Part shown: piece by piece, positions 38,021 through 47,662 of the stretch | Position numbering within the stretch: the first letter of the stretch is position 1 | Layout of the letters: each line of letters begins with the position of its first letter | Origin: Mycolicibacterium sarraceniae | GTDB taxonomy: Bacteria; Actinomycetota; Actinomycetes; Mycobacteriales; Mycobacteriaceae | Length of the DNA stretch: 64,000 bases | Assembly (NCBI RefSeq): GCF_010731875.1 | Contig: NZ_AP022595.1 | Span: 3,100,001 to 3,164,000 of the forward strand | Direction of reading: 5' to 3' | Position numbers and translations under genes: made by a program | Notes under the pieces: generated by a model | The model's database searches: none | Told to the model about the DNA's origin: nothing | What the model saw: the letters and a program-made list of their open reading frames with translations, nothing else

Positions 38021-39255
38021 TGTTCGTTATCGGCATTGCGCTGTTCGCACTCTGCATCCTCATCTCGGTTGCACTGCATGAATGCGGGCACATGTGGGTG
38101 GCTCGCGCCACCGGGATGAAGGTGCGCCGCTACTTCGTGGGCTTTGGTCCGACGCTGTGGTCCACCCACCGGCCCAACAAGCTCGGTGCCACCGAGTACG
38201 GGCTCAAGGCCGTCCCGCTGGGCGGCTTCTGCGATATCGCCGGCATGACCTCGGTCGATGAGATCGCACCCGAAGACCGCCCGTACGCGATGTACAAGCA
38301 GGACACCTGGAAGCGGGTCGCGGTGCTGTTCGCCGGCCCGGCGATGAACTTCATCATCGGCCTGGTGCTGATATTCGGGATCGCTGTCATCTGGGGCCTA
38401 CCCAACCTGCACGCGCCGACCACCGCCGTCGTAGGCGAAACGCAATGTGTGGCACCGGAAGTCACCAAGGGTAAGCTCGGCGACTGCACGGGCCCCGGCC
38501 CGGCGGCACTGGCCGGCATCAAGCCCGGCGATGTCGTCGTGAAAGTCGGCAACGCGGATGTGAAGAATTTCGACGAGATGGTCACCGCCGTGCGCGGCGC
38601 TTCGGGCCCGACGCCGTTCGTCGTGCAGCGCACCGAGAACGGCGCCACCCGCGAATTCACCACCACCGTCGACGTCACCCCCACGCAGCGCTACGCCGCC
38701 AAAGAGAAGGGCGCCGAGCCAGTTCCCACCAGCGTCGGCGCCGTCGGTGTCGGCGCGGCGACATTCCCGCCGACGCAGTACAACGTGCTGACGGCGGTGC
38801 CGGCCACCTTCGCCTTCAGCGGTGACCTGGCCGTCGAACTGGGCAAGTCGCTGGCCAAGATCCCGACCAAGGTAGGGGCGCTGATCCACTCCATCGGCGG
38901 CGGCGAGCGTGACCCCGAGACCCCGATCAGTGTCGTGGGCGCCAGCATCATCGGCGGTGACACCGTCGACCACGGCCTGTGGGTGGCGTTCTGGTTCTTC
39001 CTGGCCCAGCTCAACTTCGTGCTCGGGGCGATCAACCTGGTACCGCTGTTGCCGTTCGACGGTGGCCACATTGCGATCGCGCTTTTCGAGAAGATCCGCA
39101 ACCTCGTCCGATCGGCCCGTGGCAAGGTCGCCGCCGCGCCGGTGAACTACCTGAAGCTGATGCCCGCCACCTACGTGATCCTCGTCGTGGTGGTCGGCTA
39201 CATGCTGTTGACCGTCACCGCCGACCTGGTCAACCCCATCCGACTTTTCCAGTAG
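38017..39255 (+). CDS. rip1: Site-2 protease Rip1
   Basis: Intramembrane M50 zinc metalloprotease that cleaves anti-sigma factors (such as RsmA and RslA) in mycobacteria. The zinc site HECGH is at residues 21-25 of TM1, and the third ligand is in LPFDGGH near the C-terminus. A PDZ domain occupies ~130-220 ([20 protein letters not shown]). At 412 aa it is close to M. tuberculosis Rip1 throughout. ATGATG overlaps the dxr stop; the first ATG is 38017. Confidence 0.96.
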   Translation: MMFVIGIALFALCILISVALHECGHMWVARATGMKVRRYFVGFGPTLWSTHRPNKLGATEYGLKAVPLGGFCDIAGMTSVDEIAPEDRPYAMYKQDTWKRVAVLFAGPAMNFIIGLVLIFGIAVIWGLPNLHAPTTAVVGETQCVAPEVTKGKLGDCTGPGPAALAGIKPGDVVVKVGNADVKNFDEMVTAVRGASGPTPFVVQRTENGATREFTTTVDVTPTQRYAAKEKGAEPVPTSVGAVGVGAATFPPTQYNVLTAVPATFAFSGDLAVELGKSLAKIPTKVGALIHSIGGGERDPETPISVVGASIIGGDTVDHGLWVAFWFFLAQLNFVLGAINLVPLLPFDGGHIAIALFEKIRNLVRSARGKVAAAPVNYLKLMPATYVILVVVVGYMLLTVTADLVNPIRLFQ

Positions 39256-39264
39256 GAGACTCCC

Positions 39265-40425
39265 GTGACCTCTATAGGCCTGGGCATGCCGGCACCGCCG
39301 GCGCCCGTACTGGCGCCCCGACGCAAGACCCGCCAGCTGATGGTGCGCGATGTCGGTGTCGGCAGTGAGTCCCCGATCTCGGTGCAGTCGATGTGCACCA
39401 CCAAAACTCACGACGTCAACACCACGCTGCAGCAGATCGCCGAGCTCACCGCGGCCGGCTGCGATATCGTCCGGGTCGCGTGCCCTCGCCAGGAGGACGC
39501 CGACGCACTGGCCGAAATCGCCAAGCACAGCAACATTCCGGTGATCGCTGACATTCACTTCCAGCCCAAGTACATCTTCGCCGCGATCGACGCCGGCTGT
39601 GCTGCGGTGCGCGTCAACCCCGGCAACATCAAGGAGTTCGACGGCCGGGTCGGCGAGGTCGCCAAGGCCGCTGGCGCGGCGGGCATCCCGATCCGCATCG
39701 GCGTCAACGCCGGCTCGCTGGACCCGCGGTTGATGCAGAAGTACGGCAAGGCCACCCCGGAGGCCCTCGTCGAGTCCGCGCTGTGGGAAGCCTCGCTGTT
39801 CGAGGAGCACGGCTTCGGCGACATCAAGATCAGCGTCAAGCACAATGATCCCGTCGTGATGGTCGCCGCCTACGAGCTGCTGGCCGAAAAGTGCGATTAC
39901 CCACTGCATCTCGGCGTAACCGAGGCCGGCCCTGCGTTCCAGGGCACCATCAAGTCGGCCGTCGCCTTCGGCGCGCTGCTGTCGCGGGGGATCGGTGACA
40001 CCATCCGGGTGTCGCTGTCCGCCCCGCCCGTCGAAGAAGTCAAGGTCGGCACCCAGATCCTGGAGTCGCTGAACCTGCGGCCGCGCGGGCTCGAGATCGT
40101 GTCCTGCCCCTCCTGCGGGCGCGCCCAGGTCGACGTCTACACACTGGCCAACGCGGTGTCCGCTGGTCTCGACGGTCTCGATGTGCCGTTGCGGGTGGCG
40201 GTGATGGGGTGCGTGGTCAACGGTCCGGGCGAGGCCCGCGAGGCCGATCTGGGGGTGGCATCGGGCAACGGTAAGGGCCAGATCTTCGTCAAGGGCGAGG
40301 TGATCAAGACGGTGCCCGAGGCGATGATTGTCGAGACATTGATCGAAGAGGCGATGCGACTCGCTGAAGGTCAGCGTGGCACTGATGCATCTGCCAGCGG
40401 TGCACCGGTGGTCACCGTAAGCTGA
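39265..40425 (+). CDS. ispG: 4-hydroxy-3-methylbut-2-enyl diphosphate synthase
   Basis: Penultimate MEP pathway enzyme, an iron-sulfur protein of 386 aa that reduces MEcPP to HMBPP. N-terminal barrel: [31 protein letters not shown] and [14 protein letters not shown]. The cluster cysteines lie in [14 protein letters not shown] and [18 protein letters not shown]. Start GTG 39265, with AGGAGACTCCC before it. It follows rip1 after 9 nt. Confidence 0.97.
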   Translation: MTSIGLGMPAPPAPVLAPRRKTRQLMVRDVGVGSESPISVQSMCTTKTHDVNTTLQQIAELTAAGCDIVRVACPRQEDADALAEIAKHSNIPVIADIHFQPKYIFAAIDAGCAAVRVNPGNIKEFDGRVGEVAKAAGAAGIPIRIGVNAGSLDPRLMQKYGKATPEALVESALWEASLFEEHGFGDIKISVKHNDPVVMVAAYELLAEKCDYPLHLGVTEAGPAFQGTIKSAVAFGALLSRGIGDTIRVSLSAPPVEEVKVGTQILESLNLRPRGLEIVSCPSCGRAQVDVYTLANAVSAGLDGLDVPLRVAVMGCVVNGPGEAREADLGVASGNGKGQIFVKGEVIKTVPEAMIVETLIEEAMRLAEGQRGTDASASGAPVVTVS

Positions 40426-40470
40426 TCGCGACACCCCGCAGGGTTTTGACCCCCCGCAGAAAGTAACCGC

Positions 40471-41325
40471 ATGTCGGCTCCACCACTGTTTCGTCTGGCC
40501 GACGAACGACGGGTCTCGGTGGTGCGCGACGCCGCGGCGGTGGCTCGGGTGTTCGCCGATGACCCGGTCGGATCCTGCATGGTGGCCGCACGGGTCGCCG
40601 ATCACGGTGTCGAGCCACAGGCTATCGGCGGCGAGCTCTGGACGCGTGGGCGCGCTGAGGAATCGCTGTCCTACGCCGGGGCCAACCTGATCCCGTTGCG
40701 CGGTGCGCAATCCGACTTGCACGCGTTCGCCGATAAGGCGATGAGCACCGCGCGGCGGTGTTCCGCTCTGGTCGGCCGCGCCGAACTGGTCCTGCCGATG
40801 TGGGACCGCCTTCAGCACGCCTGGGGTCCGGCCCGCGATGTGCGCGACCATCAGCCGTTGATGGCACTCGGTGTGCCGCCGGCGTGCCGGACCGACCCGG
40901 CGGTGCGGCGAGTTCGGGTCGACGAGTTGGACACCTATCTGGTGGCGGCCATCGATATGTTCATCGGCGAGGTCGGGATCGATCCGCGAATTGGTGACGG
41001 CGGCAGGGGATACCGGCGCCGGGTTGCCAGTCTGATCGCGGCAGGCCGGGCCTATGCTCGCTTCGAGCACGGCCAGGTGGTGTTCAAGGCGGAGGTCGGT
41101 TCGCAGTCCCCGGTGGTCGGCCAGATCCAGGGGGTCTGGGCCCATCCGGAGTGGCGCGGTCGCGGGTTGGGCACGGCGGGCACCGCGGCTGTCGCCGCTG
41201 CCGTGGTCGCCAGCGGGCGGATCGCGAGCCTCTACGTCAACAGCTTCAACGAGGTCGCCCGGGCGGCCTACGCGCGGGTGGGCTTCGCCGAGGTCGGAAT
41301 GTTCGCCACCGTTCTGCTCGACTGA
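40471..41325 (+). CDS. GNAT N-acetyltransferase with DUF4081 domain
   Basis: A 284-aa protein, at the position of Rv2867c. The N-terminal half is the DUF4081 domain. The C-terminal half is a GNAT fold with the acetyl-CoA loop EWRGRGLGTAGTAAV, followed by ASLYVNSFNEVARAAYARVGF. Substrate unknown; the family is conserved behind ispG in mycobacteria. ATG 40471 follows AGAAAG. Confidence 0.88.
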   Translation: MSAPPLFRLADERRVSVVRDAAAVARVFADDPVGSCMVAARVADHGVEPQAIGGELWTRGRAEESLSYAGANLIPLRGAQSDLHAFADKAMSTARRCSALVGRAELVLPMWDRLQHAWGPARDVRDHQPLMALGVPPACRTDPAVRRVRVDELDTYLVAAIDMFIGEVGIDPRIGDGGRGYRRRVASLIAAGRAYARFEHGQVVFKAEVGSQSPVVGQIQGVWAHPEWRGRGLGTAGTAAVAAAVVASGRIASLYVNSFNEVARAAYARVGFAEVGMFATVLLD

Positions 41326-41387
41326 CCTGAGATCAATTTGCTCGATCGGGGGCGAGCCTGCGCGATCTGCGCTTCCTATCGGTGAAG

Positions 41388-41403
41388 CACGACATAAGTC
41401 GTG
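41388..41403. terminator. Short hairpin downstream of the GNAT gene
   Basis: CACGAC-ATAA-GTCGTG forms a perfect 6-bp stem with a 4-nt loop, 63 nt after the GNAT stop and 100 nt before the PBP gene. It is followed by TTGTCTC and not by a true U-run, so termination would be weak. The rest of 41326-41504 shows no gene. An outer repeat, CCTGAGA (41327-41333) and TCTCAGG (41407-41413), could enclose it. Confidence 0.35.
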
Positions 41404-41490
41404 TTGTCTCAGGGGGTTCTGACGCGTCGGTGGCGTTACCTTCAGCCGGAGCCGCCGGTGTGTTTGCGGCGCTTTCCGATCACGGGCTCA

Positions 41491-41496
41491 TAACAT
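41491..41496 (+). promoter_or_regulatory. Putative -10 box of the lipoprotein PBP gene
   Basis: TAACAT ends eight bases before the ATG at 41505, and no Shine-Dalgarno sequence is present. The transcript probably starts at or within two bases of the start codon. Confidence 0.45.
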
Positions 41497-41504
41497 TTGT
41501 CCCA

Positions 41505-43328
41505 ATGGCTACTTGCACCTCATTAGCAACACGAGTCACAGGCGTCGTCTCGATTTTGGCGGTGGTGGCCGCGTCGGCGACCCTGTCGGCATGCACGCCT
41601 CGCCCCGACGGGCCGGGTCCGGCCGCCGAGAAGTTCTTCGCCGACCTCACCAAGGGCGATACCGCCAGTGCGGCGCAACTCTCCGACCGGCCCGCTGACG
41701 TCCAGGCCGCCCTCAACGAGGCGTGGGCCGGGCTGCAGGCGACCCACCTCGACGCTCAGGTCCTCGGCTCGCGCTATACCGAGGACACCGGCAGCGTGAA
41801 TTACCGCTTCACCTGGCAGCTGCCCAAAAAGCGGACCTGGACCTACGACGGCGTGCTGCAGATGATCCGCGACGAGGGCACCTGGCGGGTCCGCTGGACC
41901 CCGGCTGGGTTGCACCCCAAACTCGGTGAACACCAGCACTTTTCGTTGCGCGCCGATGCACCGCGGCGGGCCTCGGTCAATGAGCTCGGCGGCACCGATG
42001 TGCTGGCTCCCGCCAACCTGTACCGCTACCAGCTCGACGCGGCCAAGGCCGGCAGCCAGCTGATGTCGACATCGCGAGTGGTCGCCGATCAATTGCGCCA
42101 GTTCGACAACACGCTGGACCCGCAGCGACTCGCCGAACAGGCCAGCTCATCGAGCAACCCGCTGGACCTCGTCACGTTGCGCCCGTCCGACCACGACAAG
42201 GTCGGTTCGGCGCTGGACGCCCTGCCCGGCGTCGTCGTCACCCCGCAGGCCGACCTGCTACCCACCGACGACCGCTTCGCCCCCGCCGTGATCAGCCAGG
42301 TGAAAAAGGCCGTCCTCGACGAGCTCGACGGCCAGGCCGGCTGGCGGGTGGTCAGCGTGAACCAGAACGGCTCCGACGTCGACGTGCTGCAAGAGGTCGC
42401 GCCGACACCGGCGCCGTCGATCTCGATCACGCTGGATCGCTCGGTCCAGGACGCCGCCCAGCATGCCGTCGACACTCAGGGCCGCAAAGCCATGATGGTC
42501 GTCATCAAGCCGTCGACCGGTGAAATCCTTGCGGTGGCCCAGAACGCGGCCGCCGACGCTGACGGCCCGGCGGCCACCACCGGCCTGTATCCGCCCGGGT
42601 CGACATTCAAGATCGTCACCGCTGGTGCGGCCATCGACCGCGATATGGCCACCCCCAACACCCTGCTGGGCTGCCCGGGCGAGCTCGATATCGGCCACCG
42701 CACGATCCCGAACTACAACAAGTTCGACCTCGGCACGGTCCCGATGTCCAAGGCGTTCGCGAACTCGTGCAACACCACCTTCGCCGAACTGGCCAGCCGG
42801 ATGCCGCCGACCGCGCTGACGGTGGCGGCCTCCCAGTACGGAATCGGCCCGGACTACACGATCGACGGGCTGACCACCGTGACGGGAACCGTGCCGCCGA
42901 CGGTGAATCTGGCCGAGCGCACCGAGGACGGATTCGGGCAGGGCAAGGTTCTGGTCACCCCCTTCGGGATGGCGCTGGCCGCCGCGACCGTCGCCGCCGG
43001 CAAGACTCCCAACCCGCACCTGATCGTGGGCAGCCAGACTGCCGAGACCGGTGACCACCCGCCGATCACACCCGCCATGCTCGACGGTTTGCGGCCGATG
43101 ATGCGCATGGTGGTCACCAACGGCACCGCCAAGGAGATCAACGATTCCGGTGATGTCCGGGGGAAGACGGGTGAGGCCGAGTTCTCGGGCGGTTCACACG
43201 CGTGGTTCGCCGGCTATCGGGGCGACCTGGCCTTCGCGGCGCTGATCGTGGGCGGCGGTAGTTCGGAATACGCGGTGCGGATGGTCAAGATGATGTTCAG
43301 CGAGCTGCCTGCCGGTTACTTGGCTTAA
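41505..43328 (+). CDS. Penicillin-binding lipoprotein (class B-like transpeptidase)
   Basis: A 607-aa exported lipoprotein with lipobox LSAC, Cys30. An NTF2-like MecA_N domain (~35-150) and a PBP dimerisation domain precede the transpeptidase. The active-site motifs are SxxK in GSTFKIV, SxN as SCN in FANSCNTTF, and KTG in VRGKTGEAEF. It crosslinks peptidoglycan outside the membrane. It is the counterpart of Rv2864c. The ATG at 41505 directly precedes the signal peptide. Confidence 0.94.
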   Translation: MATCTSLATRVTGVVSILAVVAASATLSACTPRPDGPGPAAEKFFADLTKGDTASAAQLSDRPADVQAALNEAWAGLQATHLDAQVLGSRYTEDTGSVNYRFTWQLPKKRTWTYDGVLQMIRDEGTWRVRWTPAGLHPKLGEHQHFSLRADAPRRASVNELGGTDVLAPANLYRYQLDAAKAGSQLMSTSRVVADQLRQFDNTLDPQRLAEQASSSSNPLDLVTLRPSDHDKVGSALDALPGVVVTPQADLLPTDDRFAPAVISQVKKAVLDELDGQAGWRVVSVNQNGSDVDVLQEVAPTPAPSISITLDRSVQDAAQHAVDTQGRKAMMVVIKPSTGEILAVAQNAAADADGPAATTGLYPPGSTFKIVTAGAAIDRDMATPNTLLGCPGELDIGHRTIPNYNKFDLGTVPMSKAFANSCNTTFAELASRMPPTALTVAASQYGIGPDYTIDGLTTVTGTVPPTVNLAERTEDGFGQGKVLVTPFGMALAAATVAAGKTPNPHLIVGSQTAETGDHPPITPAMLDGLRPMMRMVVTNGTAKEINDSGDVRGKTGEAEFSGGSHAWFAGYRGDLAFAALIVGGGSSEYAVRMVKMMFSELPAGYLA

Positions 43329-43380
43329 GGCGGGTGTAGGTCGGCATATGAAACTGATTTGACGACAACGTAATTGGCGG

Positions 43381-43482
43381 CTCGATCCCGGTCTGTTCAC
43401 CGCGCGGCTGCACGACACGGGCACGACGGTGGTGCACGTCGTCGGCTCGCTGAACGCTGCCCGTAAAGCTGTAGACGCCGGG
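43381..43482 (+). pseudogene. Fragment of a nitronate monooxygenase (NMO) gene
   Basis: About 34 codons, from LDPGLFTARLHDTG through TVVHVVGSLNAARKAVDAG, match the central strand-helix of 2-nitropropane dioxygenase/NMO enzymes, where the consensus is V-x-H-x-VGS followed by A-x-KAxxAG. The frame then loses family similarity, with no FMN-binding part, start codon or substrate-binding half left. It lies alone in the 187-nt gap between the PBP and Rieske genes. Identification is from motif memory. Confidence 0.5.
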
Positions 43483-43515
43483 TGGCCACCGAGGGTGCCG
43501 AGGCCCGCTTCTGAC

Positions 43516-43905
43516 TCAGCCGGCGACGACGTCGGGGCCCTGGACCTTCACCGCGACCGCAACCAGCGGCTCGACGGCAGGCCCGCGCAGCACCGCGCCG
43601 TCCAGACCGAATTGGCTGCCGTGGCATGGGCAGTTCAGCGTGCCGTCGGTGACCGCAGGCAGCGCGCAGCCGGCATGGGTGCAGCGGGCGACGAATCCGT
43701 CGAACACCCCGGCGGTGGGCTGGGTGATCACGGTGTCGCCGACGACCTTGCCCGAACCCACCGGGATGTCCGCGGTGGCGGCCAGCACCTGACCGGGCGC
43801 CATCGATGTCGGCGCCGTGGTGAGGTCACCGGTGTTGGTGTTGCAGGCGGCGATCGGCGCGATGGCGGCCCCGATCAGGACGGTCCGGCGCGGCAAGTCG
43901 AACAT
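43516..43905 (-). CDS. Rieske [2Fe-2S] lipoprotein, putatively Tat-exported
   Basis: A 129-aa protein. The N-terminus LPRRTVLIGAAIAPIAAC combines a twin-arginine-like motif and a lipobox at Cys21. The Rieske fold follows with ligands Cys75/His77 (CTHAGC) and Cys92/His95 (CPCHGSQF); Cys80 and Cys94 can form the stabilising disulfide of high-potential Rieske proteins. Electron partner unknown, as no oxidoreductase lies nearby. Confidence 0.88.
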   Translation of the reverse strand: MFDLPRRTVLIGAAIAPIAACNTNTGDLTTAPTSMAPGQVLAATADIPVGSGKVVGDTVITQPTAGVFDGFVARCTHAGCALPAVTDGTLNCPCHGSQFGLDGAVLRGPAVEPLVAVAVKVQGPDVVAG

Positions 43906-43974
43906 GGGAACAGGCTAGCCCAGCGCCGCCGACACAGACCTGTGGCCAGGGCTAACAGGTACCGTGGAGTGGCT

Positions 43975-44550
43975 ATGACCGGAATCGACCACACACCAGC
44001 ACTGCGGGTGTCCGATGCCGACCGCAACGGGACGCTGCGGCGGTTGCACAATGCCGTCGCACTGGGATTGATCGATATCGGCGAATTCGAGGAGCGCTCG
44101 GCGCAGGTGTCGGCGGCTCGGATGCACGCCGACCTCGAGACTCTGGTCGACGACCTGCCCGGACCGGGCGCCATCGTCACGTCCGCCGCCGATCGGGTGG
44201 AACTGCGTGGCTGGATGGGGTCGCTGAAGCGGCATGGGGAGTGGACTGTGCCGACCCGGCTGGCGCTGGTGCGCCGGATGGGCTCGGTCGAACTCGACCT
44301 CACCAACGCCCGCTTCGCCGGACCGGTCGTCGTCATCGAACTCGACATGGTGCGGGGCTCGGTGGACCTGCGGCTGCCCGACGGGGCGAGCGCGTCCATC
44401 GATGACATCACCGTCTACGCCGGCAGCGCTCGCGACCGTCGCAAGGACGCACCGGCCGAGGGCACCCCGCACGTGGTGCTCACCGGCCGGGTGGTCATGG
44501 GATCGGTGAACGTCCGCGGCCCCAAGCGTCCGCTGCTGCGTCGCCACTAA
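43975..44550 (+). CDS. DUF1707 (SHOCT-like) domain protein
   Basis: A 191-aa soluble protein. The N-terminal DUF1707 domain (LRVSDADRNGTLRRLHNAVALGLIDIGEFEER, read in parts) is common in actinobacteria. The C-terminal half is strand-rich (GPVVVIELDMVRGSVDLRLPDG, VVLTGRVVMGSVNVRGPKRP, read in parts), similar to the LiaF-type cell-wall-active domain. Role unknown, possibly envelope stress. ATG 43975 with GTGGAG upstream. Confidence 0.83.
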   Translation: MTGIDHTPALRVSDADRNGTLRRLHNAVALGLIDIGEFEERSAQVSAARMHADLETLVDDLPGPGAIVTSAADRVELRGWMGSLKRHGEWTVPTRLALVRRMGSVELDLTNARFAGPVVVIELDMVRGSVDLRLPDGASASIDDITVYAGSARDRRKDAPAEGTPHVVLTGRVVMGSVNVRGPKRPLLRRH

Positions 44551-44553
44551 ACT
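44548..44553 (+). promoter_or_regulatory. Putative -10 box of map, leaderless
   Basis: TAAACT, overlapping the stop of the DUF1707 gene, is followed by six bases and the ATG at 44560. No ribosome-binding site is present. Confidence 0.45.
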
Positions 44554-44559
44554 GGCTAG

Positions 44560-45420
44560 ATGCCCGTACGCACTGCACTCCGGCCTGGAGTGATCGCACC
44601 GACCCTGCCGGTCCCCAGGGCGATCGAGCGTCCCGAATATGTCGGTAAGTCCACGGTCGCCGAAGGCGCCGAACCCTGGGTCCAGACGCCCGAGGTCATC
44701 GAGAACATGCGTATCGCCGGCCGCATCGCGGCCGGCGCGCTCGCCGAGGCCGGTAAGGCCGTCGCGCCGGGGGTGACCACCGACGAGCTCGACCGGATCG
44801 CCCACGACTACATGATCGATCACCGCGCCTACCCGTCGACGCTGTTCTACAAGGGTTTTCCGAAGTCGTGCTGCACCTCGCTGAACGAGATCATCTGCCA
44901 CGGCATCCCGGACTCGACCGTGGTGCAGGACGGCGACATCGTCAACATCGACGTGACCGCGTTCATCCACGGTGTGCACGGCGATACCAATGCCACGTTC
45001 CTGGCCGGTGACGTCAGCGAAGAGCACCGGCTGCTGGTGGACCGCACCCACGAGGCGACAATGCGGGCCATCAAGGCCGTCAAGCCGGGCCGCGCCCTGT
45101 CGGTGGTCGGCCGGGTCATCGAGGCGTATGCAAACCGCTTCGGCTACAACGTGGTTCGCGACTTCACCGGACACGGCATCGGCACCACCTTCCACAACGG
45201 TCTGGTGGTGCTGCATTACGACCAACCCGAGGTCGAGACCCTGCTGGAGCCGGGCATGACGTTCACCATCGAACCCATGATCAATCTCGGCGCACTGGAT
45301 TACGAGATCTGGGACGACGGCTGGACGGTGGCCACCAGGGACCGCAAGTGGACCGCGCAGTTCGAGCACACCCTGGTCGTGACCGAGGACGGCGCGGAAA
45401 TCCTGACCCTGGCCCCGTGA
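44560..45420 (+). CDS. map: Methionine aminopeptidase, type I (MapB-like)
   Basis: Removes the initiator methionine. The 286-aa enzyme has an N-terminal extension of ~40 residues ([18 protein letters not shown]) seen in mycobacterial MapB. The metal ligands are in [24 protein letters not shown] (two Asp, read in parts), [12 protein letters not shown] (His) and [10 protein letters not shown] and the terminal [12 protein letters not shown] (two Glu). Position next to glnA4 genes fits Rv2861c. Overlaps cobQ by 4 nt. Confidence 0.96.
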   Translation: MPVRTALRPGVIAPTLPVPRAIERPEYVGKSTVAEGAEPWVQTPEVIENMRIAGRIAAGALAEAGKAVAPGVTTDELDRIAHDYMIDHRAYPSTLFYKGFPKSCCTSLNEIICHGIPDSTVVQDGDIVNIDVTAFIHGVHGDTNATFLAGDVSEEHRLLVDRTHEATMRAIKAVKPGRALSVVGRVIEAYANRFGYNVVRDFTGHGIGTTFHNGLVVLHYDQPEVETLLEPGMTFTIEPMINLGALDYEIWDDGWTVATRDRKWTAQFEHTLVVTEDGAEILTLAP

Positions 45421-46922
45421 CCGGCCGCGCGCTGCTGATCGCCGGCGCCACCTCGGATGCCGGCAAGTCGATGGTCGTCGCCGGGCTGTGCCGGCTATTG
45501 GCGCGCAAGGGAATTAACGTCGCGCCGTTCAAGGCCCAGAACATGAGCAACAACTCGGTGGTCACCGTCGACGGCGGCGAGATCGGCCGGGCCCAGGGCA
45601 TGCAGGCACGTGCAGCGGGTCTGCAACCCAGCATCCGTTTCAACCCGGTCCTGCTCAAACCCGGGAGTGACCGCACCTCGCAGCTGGTGGTCAAGGGTCA
45701 TCCGGTCGGCAGCGTCGGCGCGAAGGATTACATCCGACACCGCGACTGGCTTGCCGGGGTGGTTGCCGACGAATTGAGCTCACTGCGAGCCGAATTCGAT
45801 GTCGTGGTGTGTGAGGGCGCTGGATCACCCGCCGAGATCAACCTGCGCGCAACCGATCTGGCCAACATGGGCCTGGCGCGCGCGGCGAACCTGCCCGTGG
45901 TGATCGTCGGCGATATCGACCGCGGTGGCTTGCTGGCCCACCTGTTCGGCACCGTCGCGGTGCTCTCGCCAGAGGATCAAGCCTTGATTGCCGGCTTCAT
46001 CGTCAACAAATTCCGCGGCGATCCTGCACTGCTCGCACCGGGCCTCGACCAGCTGGCCGAGCTCACCGGCCGCCCTACGTATGGGGTTGTGCCTTATAGC
46101 GACGAGCTGTGGCTGGACGCCGAGGATTCGGTGTCGGTGGTGGCCGGCCACGTGGTTGGGATGCCGTCGCCACCGCGGGGGGAGCGCGGGCTGCGGGTTG
46201 CGGCGATCCGGTTGCCGCGAATCTCGAACTCCACCGATATTGAGGCGCTGGCCTGCGAACCCGGAGTCCTGGTCCGCTGGGCGTCCGAGCCGGCCGAGGT
46301 GGCCGACGCCGATATCGTCGTGATCCCGGGCAGTAAGGCCACCGTCGCCGACCTGGGCTGGCTGCGCGAGCGTGGACTGGCCGACGCGATTACCTCACAC
46401 GCGCGTGCCGGGCACGCTGTCCTCGGTATCTGCGGCGGCTTCCAGATGCTGTGCCGCCGCGTCGGCGACACCGTCGAGACCCGCACCGGTGATGTCGAGG
46501 GGCTGGGACTGTTGGACGCTGATATCGACTTCGCGGCGGACAAAGTGCTGCGGCGCTGGCCGAGTCCGTTGGGCGGTTACGAAATCCACCACGGCCGGGT
46601 GACACGGTGCGTCGAGGACGCCTGGTTCGAGGCCGACGGTGCCGTGCAGGGCTACGTCCGGGGCGCCGTGTTCGGCACCCACTGGCACGGCCTGCTCGAC
46701 AACGACGAATTCCGTCGCGGCTGGCTCACCACCGCTGCCGCTGCGGCCGGAAGGGTGGATTTCCGGGTGGCCGACGATGTCAGCGTGCCCGCCCGCCGGG
46801 ATGCTCAACTCGATGTCATGGCCGATTTGTTGGCCGCCCACCTCGATATCGACGCGCTGATGGCGCTGCTGGACACGCGCGCGCCAGTGCGCCCCACGGT
46901 GAGCACACGACTGAGTCGGTAG
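45417..46922 (+). CDS. cobQ: Cobyric acid synthase
   Basis: ATP- and glutamine-dependent amidation of adenosylcobyrinate a,c-diamide at four side chains in B12 synthesis. The N-terminal P-loop-like domain begins [19 protein letters not shown] and has [12 protein letters not shown]. The class I glutamine amidotransferase domain has Cys339 in [10 protein letters not shown] and the downstream His in GTHWHGL. 501 aa, full length. Start GTG 45417 lies inside the map stop (GTGA). No cobalamin riboswitch is visible, as expected from the coupling to map. Confidence 0.95.
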   Translation: MTGRALLIAGATSDAGKSMVVAGLCRLLARKGINVAPFKAQNMSNNSVVTVDGGEIGRAQGMQARAAGLQPSIRFNPVLLKPGSDRTSQLVVKGHPVGSVGAKDYIRHRDWLAGVVADELSSLRAEFDVVVCEGAGSPAEINLRATDLANMGLARAANLPVVIVGDIDRGGLLAHLFGTVAVLSPEDQALIAGFIVNKFRGDPALLAPGLDQLAELTGRPTYGVVPYSDELWLDAEDSVSVVAGHVVGMPSPPRGERGLRVAAIRLPRISNSTDIEALACEPGVLVRWASEPAEVADADIVVIPGSKATVADLGWLRERGLADAITSHARAGHAVLGICGGFQMLCRRVGDTVETRTGDVEGLGLLDADIDFAADKVLRRWPSPLGGYEIHHGRVTRCVEDAWFEADGAVQGYVRGAVFGTHWHGLLDNDEFRRGWLTTAAAAAGRVDFRVADDVSVPARRDAQLDVMADLLAAHLDIDALMALLDTRAPVRPTVSTRLSR

Positions 46923-46932
46923 CCTGAAACTC

Positions 46933-47598
46933 ATGTCGGGTCGGACGGTGCTGGTCGCAAGTGTTGCCGCGGTGCTGGTCGCCGGCTGCGGATCGACGCT
47001 CACCGGCACGGCGACGTGGCCCGGGGCCACCTTGGAGAAAGCCACGCTGGGCGCGGCCGATTTCCCGCCGGGAGTGCAGTACGACCGCATCATCGAGCAG
47101 GCCGGTCAGCCTGACAACGCCGGCAGCCCGCCGTCGATGCTGTCGCGCCCCGAGGGCTGCGCCAACGCCATGACCAACGTCATCGCGGAGTCGGCTGAGC
47201 GCGGCCCAGGCGCCGCGGCGAAATACGTCGCCACCTACAACGGCGCGCGCATCGTGATGACCGTGCTGTCGTCCCCACTGGACCTTGCGAAGCTGGAGGC
47301 GGCGGCCGGCCGGTGTGCGAAATTTGAAGCGTTTTTCGATCCGCGAAGCAAGGGCATTCCCATTACGACCACTGAGCTACCCCCTTTGGGGGACGACATG
47401 CTGGCGTATCAGCAAACAATGCAGCTGATGGGTTCGCCCAATAGTGTTTACATGGCATTCCAGAATGTTGGCAGGTACGGAATGTTCGGAATCGCCTTTC
47501 CCACGCCCGATCCCAGGGTTGAAGCCAAAGCGACACTGCCGCAGACGTTCCTGGACGTTTTCGCCAAGCAGGCCGCCAAGATTCGTCGCGCCATCTGA
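46933..47598 (+). CDS. Mycobacterial lipoprotein, unknown function
   Basis: A 221-aa exported lipoprotein with a lipobox LVAGC at Cys19. The mature part has two further cysteines (EGCANAM and GRCAKFEAF), about 65 residues apart, likely a disulfide. The pattern (ADFPPGVQ, VATYNGARIVMTVL) recalls the PknH-sensor/DUF5642-type group of mycobacterial lipoproteins. TAGCCT at 46920-46925, overlapping the cobQ stop, could serve a leaderless transcript. GC at the third position falls in the last third, where AT-rich codons appear (47370-47520). Confidence 0.75.
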   Translation: MSGRTVLVASVAAVLVAGCGSTLTGTATWPGATLEKATLGAADFPPGVQYDRIIEQAGQPDNAGSPPSMLSRPEGCANAMTNVIAESAERGPGAAAKYVATYNGARIVMTVLSSPLDLAKLEAAAGRCAKFEAFFDPRSKGIPITTTELPPLGDDMLAYQQTMQLMGSPNSVYMAFQNVGRYGMFGIAFPTPDPRVEAKATLPQTFLDVFAKQAAKIRRAI

Positions 47599-47662
47599 GT
47601 AGGAGTTGAGAGACCCTGCGAAAACCGCCCGCTGAAAGCCGCGTTCACAGTAACGTGGCGAA

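Noticed and set aside
38398..41145. A 915-codon open frame on the minus strand opposite rip1, ispG and the GNAT gene.
   Set aside because: Its composition (Arg, His, Gln, Asp rich) is that expected of the antisense frame of GC-rich codons, and the three opposite genes are certain.
45200..45420. A cobalamin riboswitch for cobQ.
   Set aside because: cobQ starts inside the map stop codon, the upstream bases are coding, and no B12-box-like sequence was seen.
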